Source: Neoroseomonas lacus
Lineage (GTDB): Bacteria; Pseudomonadota; Alphaproteobacteria; Acetobacterales; Acetobacteraceae
Length of the DNA: 64,000 nucleotides
NCBI RefSeq assembly: GCF_014644535.1
Contig: NZ_BMKW01000001.1
Location: 310,001-374,000 of the forward strand
Reading direction: 5' to 3'
The notes beneath the pieces were generated by a model. The model had not been told where the DNA came from. It did no database searches and saw only the letters and a list, made by a program, of their open reading frames with translations. Positions within the stretch are counted from its first letter, which is position 1, and every line of letters begins with the position of its first letter. The translations under genes and the position numbers were made by a program. Shown piece after piece: positions 61,489-64,000 of the stretch.

Positions 61489-62640
61489 CTATTGCCCGGC
61501 CAGCGCCCGCTTCGCCGTCTCCGCCAGGAACTTCGCCGCCGTCGGCAGCACCTCGTCGTTGAAATCATACCGCGGGTGGTGCAGTTCCCGCCCGTTATCC
61601 GCCGGCCCATTGCCGATCCAGACGAAGGCGCCGGGAACGCATTTCAGGTACCAGGCGAAATCCTCACCGGTCATCGCCGGCAGCATGTCCCGTCGCACCT
61701 CGGTCACGGCGGCGGCGGCCTCGGCGGCAAGGTCGCGTTCGGCCGGGTGGTTCGCGGTGACCATCACGCCGGCGCGGAAGGAGAAGGTGGTCGACACGCC
61801 ATAGGTCGCGGCGACGCCGTGGGCGATGCGCGACAGGCCTTCCTCGATGGTCGCCTGGTCCTCGTCGCGCAGCCAGCGGGCAGTGCCCTTCAGCGTGACG
61901 CGGGCGGTGATCTGGTTCTGTGCCTCGCCGCCCTCGACGACGGTGATCGACACCACGCCGCCGGCCAGCGGGTCGAGGTTGCGGGCGATGATCGACTGGA
62001 TGGCGACGATGGCGTGGCCGGCGGCGATCATCGGGTCGCGCGTGAGGTGCGGCAGCGCGGCGTGGCCGGCATGGCCGTCGAAGACGATCTCGAACCGCGC
62101 GCCGGCGGCCATCACCGCGCGGTCGTGCACGGCGATGGTGCCCGCCGCGAGGCCGGGCCAGTTGTGCCAGCCGAAGATGCGTTCCATCGGGAAGCGTTCG
62201 AACAGGCCGTCGGCGATCATGTTGCGGGCGCCGCCGCCACCTTCCTCGGCCGGCTGGAACACCAGGCGCACCGTGCCGGTCCAGCTCGGGTCGTCCATCA
62301 GCACCCGGGCGGCGCCGAGCAGCGCGGTGGTGTGCCCGTCATGGCCGCAGGCGTGCATGACGCCCGGATTCGTGGACTTCCAGGGGATGTCCTCGTTCTG
62401 CTCCTGGATCGGCAGCGCATCCATGTCGCCGCGCAGGCCGACGGAGCGGTTGCCGCCGCCGCGCTGGATCGTGGCAACCACACCGTGGCCCCCCACGTTC
62501 TCCACGATGTCGGTAAGGCCGATCTCCTTCAGCCGGGCGACGACGAAGGCCGCCGTCTCTCCTTCGTGAAGCGTGAGGCCTGGGTTGGCGTGCAGATGGC
62601 GGCGCCAGGATGTAAGGGTCGCGGCGAGATTGTTGTGCAT
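61489..62640 (-). CDS. M20 amidohydrolase, aminoacylase/hippurate hydrolase type (HipO-like)
   Basis: A 383-residue metal amidohydrolase. WRRHLHANPGLTLHEGETA, GLRGDMDALPIQEQN (Asp72/Asp74), HACGHDGHTT (ligands at 96-103), PAEEGGGGARNMI (catalytic Glu) and MTGEDFAWYL match the family that removes acyl groups from N-acyl amino acids or benzoylglycine. The start codon at 62640 overlaps, in the opposite direction, the start of the TamA-like gene (62639). Confidence 0.93.
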   Translation of the reverse strand: MHNNLAATLTSWRRHLHANPGLTLHEGETAAFVVARLKEIGLTDIVENVGGHGVVATIQRGGGNRSVGLRGDMDALPIQEQNEDIPWKSTNPGVMHACGHDGHTTALLGAARVLMDDPSWTGTVRLVFQPAEEGGGGARNMIADGLFERFPMERIFGWHNWPGLAAGTIAVHDRAVMAAGARFEIVFDGHAGHAALPHLTRDPMIAAGHAIVAIQSIIARNLDPLAGGVVSITVVEGGEAQNQITARVTLKGTARWLRDEDQATIEEGLSRIAHGVAATYGVSTTFSFRAGVMVTANHPAERDLAAEAAAAVTEVRRDMLPAMTGEDFAWYLKCVPGAFVWIGNGPADNGRELHHPRYDFNDEVLPTAAKFLAETAKRALAGQ

Positions 62641-64000
62641 GACCAGAAGAGCCTATCCCGCCGCGCCGTACCGCACCACAGCCCACCGCTCGGCGGCGGC
62701 GCTGTTTGTGGTGCTGTGCGCCGCCCCTGCCTTCGTCGAGGGCGAGGAGGCGCCGGCGACGACGCCGGATGAGGCAGCCGCGCCCGCCAGCACCGAGCCG
62801 CCCAATGTCGACTACACCGCCGAGGTCCGTGCCGGCGACGAATCGGGCTTGGCCGCGACGGCGCAGGCGGTGGCGCAGACGGTGACATTGCGCGAGCGCG
62901 CGCCGACCGATGCCTTCGGGTTGATCGGCCGGGTACGGGCGGATCTGCCGCGCCTGCAGGAAGCACTGCGGGCCGAGGGGTATTGGGGCGGCCAGGTCGG
63001 CGCGACGATCGATGGCCTGTCGCCCGAGGACCCGGCGCTGCCCGCCCGACTGCAGGCGGCGCGCGCGCCGGTGCCGGTGGTGATCACGCTCACGCCTGGG
63101 CCGCGCTACAGCGTCGGGCGCGTCACCATCACCGCCGAGCCGGCGGCATACACTGATGTGGTGCGCGAGGCGGCGCAGGCGGCCGGCTTCATGGAAGGCG
63201 ATCCGGCCCGCGCCGAAGCGGTGCTTGCCGCCGAGACGGCGATGCGCGACGCGCTGCGCAATGCGGGCCATCCGCTGGCCGCCGTGGCGGGGCGCGAGAT
63301 CACGGTGGACCATGACCGCCGCGCGATGGACATCGCTTGGCGCTTCGCGCCGGGGCCGCGCGCGCGCTTCGCCACGCCCGATGTGCGCGGCCAGGACCGC
63401 ACCGATACCGGGCTGCTGCGGCGGACCGTCGCGCGGCAGGTCGAGGGGCGGGATTATTCGCCCGCGGCGGTCGAGCGGGCGCGGCGCGCGCTGGTTTCGC
63501 TCGGCGTCTTCGACAGCGTGCGGGTCGAGGCCGGCACCGAGGTCGGGCCCGATGGGACGCTGCCGATCGCCTTCGTGGTGAGTGAACGGCCGCTGCGCGC
63601 GGTGGGCGGGACGGTGGCCTATGAGACGAATTTCGGCCTCGCCGTCAGCGTGTTCTGGGAACACCGCAACCTGTTCGGGGGGGCGGAGCGGCTGCGGCTG
63701 GAGGCCGAGGCGTCGCGCATTTCCGATGGCAGTTTCGGCAATGCGACGTACCGGACCTTCGCCACGCTGACGCTGCCGGAACTGTTCGAGCGCGACTACC
63801 AGATGGTCGCGCGGGTCGGCGCGGTGAAGGAGAACCTCGAAGCCTATGACCGCGATGCCTTCATCGCCTCGGCGATCGCACAGCGGCGGCTGACCGAGCG
63901 GCTGACCGCCCAGGCCGGACCAACCTTCGAGACGGGGCGGATCGGCCGCTATGGCGTGCTGGAGGATTATACGCTGCTCGGCTTCGTCACCGGGCTGCGC
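62639..64000 (+). CDS. tamA: TamA/BamA-family outer-membrane assembly protein, N-terminal part (continues beyond window)
   Basis: 454 codons are visible. An N-terminal signal (AALFVVLCAAPAFVEG) is followed by three POTRA-like repeats (IGRVRADLPRLQEALRAEGY, YSVGRVTITAEPAAYTDVV, RARFATPDVRGQDRTDTGLL) and the start of the Omp85 barrel (VGGTVAYETNFGLAVSVFWE, EHRNLFGGAERLRLEAEAS). TamA helps insert autotransporters and other outer-membrane proteins. An alternative GTG start lies near 62708 (VVLCAAPAFVEG) and would remove the positively charged n-region. The 3' end is outside the window; tamB would be expected next. Confidence 0.88.
   Translation, partial: MTRRAYPAAPYRTTAHRSAAALFVVLCAAPAFVEGEEAPATTPDEAAAPASTEPPNVDYTAEVRAGDESGLAATAQAVAQTVTLRERAPTDAFGLIGRVRADLPRLQEALRAEGYWGGQVGATIDGLSPEDPALPARLQAARAPVPVVITLTPGPRYSVGRVTITAEPAAYTDVVREAAQAAGFMEGDPARAEAVLAAETAMRDALRNAGHPLAAVAGREITVDHDRRAMDIAWRFAPGPRARFATPDVRGQDRTDTGLLRRTVARQVEGRDYSPAAVERARRALVSLGVFDSVRVEAGTEVGPDGTLPIAFVVSERPLRAVGGTVAYETNFGLAVSVFWEHRNLFGGAERLRLEAEASRISDGSFGNATYRTFATLTLPELFERDYQMVARVGAVKENLEAYDRDAFIASAIAQRRLTERLTAQAGPTFETGRIGRYGVLEDYTLLGFVTGLR

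Noticed and set aside
59002-62772. A 1,256-residue open frame on the plus strand across the flavoprotein/M20 region
   Set aside because: It is antisense to three well-supported genes with family motifs, is rich in Arg/Ala/Gly/His without domain patterns, and arises from GC-rich third-position bias.
1-64000. CRISPR array, prophage, integrase or tRNA genes
   Set aside because: No spaced direct repeats, integrase signature or cloverleaf-like regions were found by eye.

Overview
The window is 64 kb of very GC-rich DNA with dense, tightly packed genes, many 4-bp ATGA stop/start overlaps, and long antisense open frames that are composition artefacts. The gene content points to an alphaproteobacterium of the Acetobacteraceae / Roseomonas type: several dipeptide-type ABC transporters, Bug-family (TctC) periplasmic receptors, Tat signal peptides, a stand-alone CsaA, a CreA-like protein and a CtrA-like box. 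This placement is an inference from gene content; no rRNA or tRNA gene is visible.

Layout. 1-5 kb (minus): RND efflux pump (cut by the window edge), its periplasmic adaptor, and a DppD/DppF-type ATPase pair with no permease or binding protein nearby. 5-6.2 kb (plus): papain-like cysteine peptidase, a stand-alone Lrp/AsnC ligand-binding domain and a small lipoprotein. 6.2-8.7 kb (minus): GntR/FCD regulator, haloacid dehalogenase and amino-acid-binding protein, with the same 16-bp near-palindrome upstream of the first and last gene. 8.8-14.2 kb: lipoprotein, amidase with macro-domain protein, AraC/GyrI regulator, small secreted protein, gamma-glutamyltransferase. 14.4-21.6 kb: S53 peptidase, a decayed alpha/beta-hydrolase, csaA-gpt, a CBS/CorC membrane protein, a small coiled-coil protein behind a CtrA-like box, and a KDPG aldolase / KDG kinase pair. 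21.6-32.4 kb (minus): one nine-gene operon with a complete dipeptide-type ABC transporter, three M20 hydrolases, an M81 (MlrC-like) metallopeptidase and a GNAT acetyltransferase. This reads as uptake and hydrolysis of blocked peptides or N-carbamoyl/N-acyl amino acids. Divergent from it are a histone-deacetylase-family amidohydrolase and an M19 dipeptidase.

34.6-39.4 kb: small secreted protein, ComM/YifB, YraN, a second gamma-glutamyltransferase and a CreA-like protein, followed by a 472-bp non-coding element with about 75-bp terminal inverted repeats. 40-45.5 kb (minus): a second complete dipeptide-type ABC operon. 45.5-55.7 kb: AI-2E family transporter, hydroxypyruvate-isomerase-like and tartronate-semialdehyde-reductase-like genes, an XRE regulator, a Pat-like acyl-CoA-synthetase/GNAT fusion that has lost both catalytic histidine positions, an alpha/beta hydrolase, a Bug receptor and a cupin. 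55.9-62.6 kb: two paralogous FAD oxidoreductases interleaved with an NTF2-like protein, a Bug receptor, an M19-like protein lacking key metal ligands, and an M20 amidohydrolase. The window ends inside a TamA/BamA-family outer-membrane protein whose start codon overlaps, head to head, that of the M20 gene.

Overall the region is a metabolic and transport area specialised for scavenging peptides, amides and acids. It carries no phage, plasmid, CRISPR or intact insertion-sequence genes. The most unusual features are the 472-bp inverted-repeat element, REP-like hairpins that supply stop codons of flanking genes, the paired GntR operator candidates, the shared divergent start codon and the degenerate-active-site enzymes.
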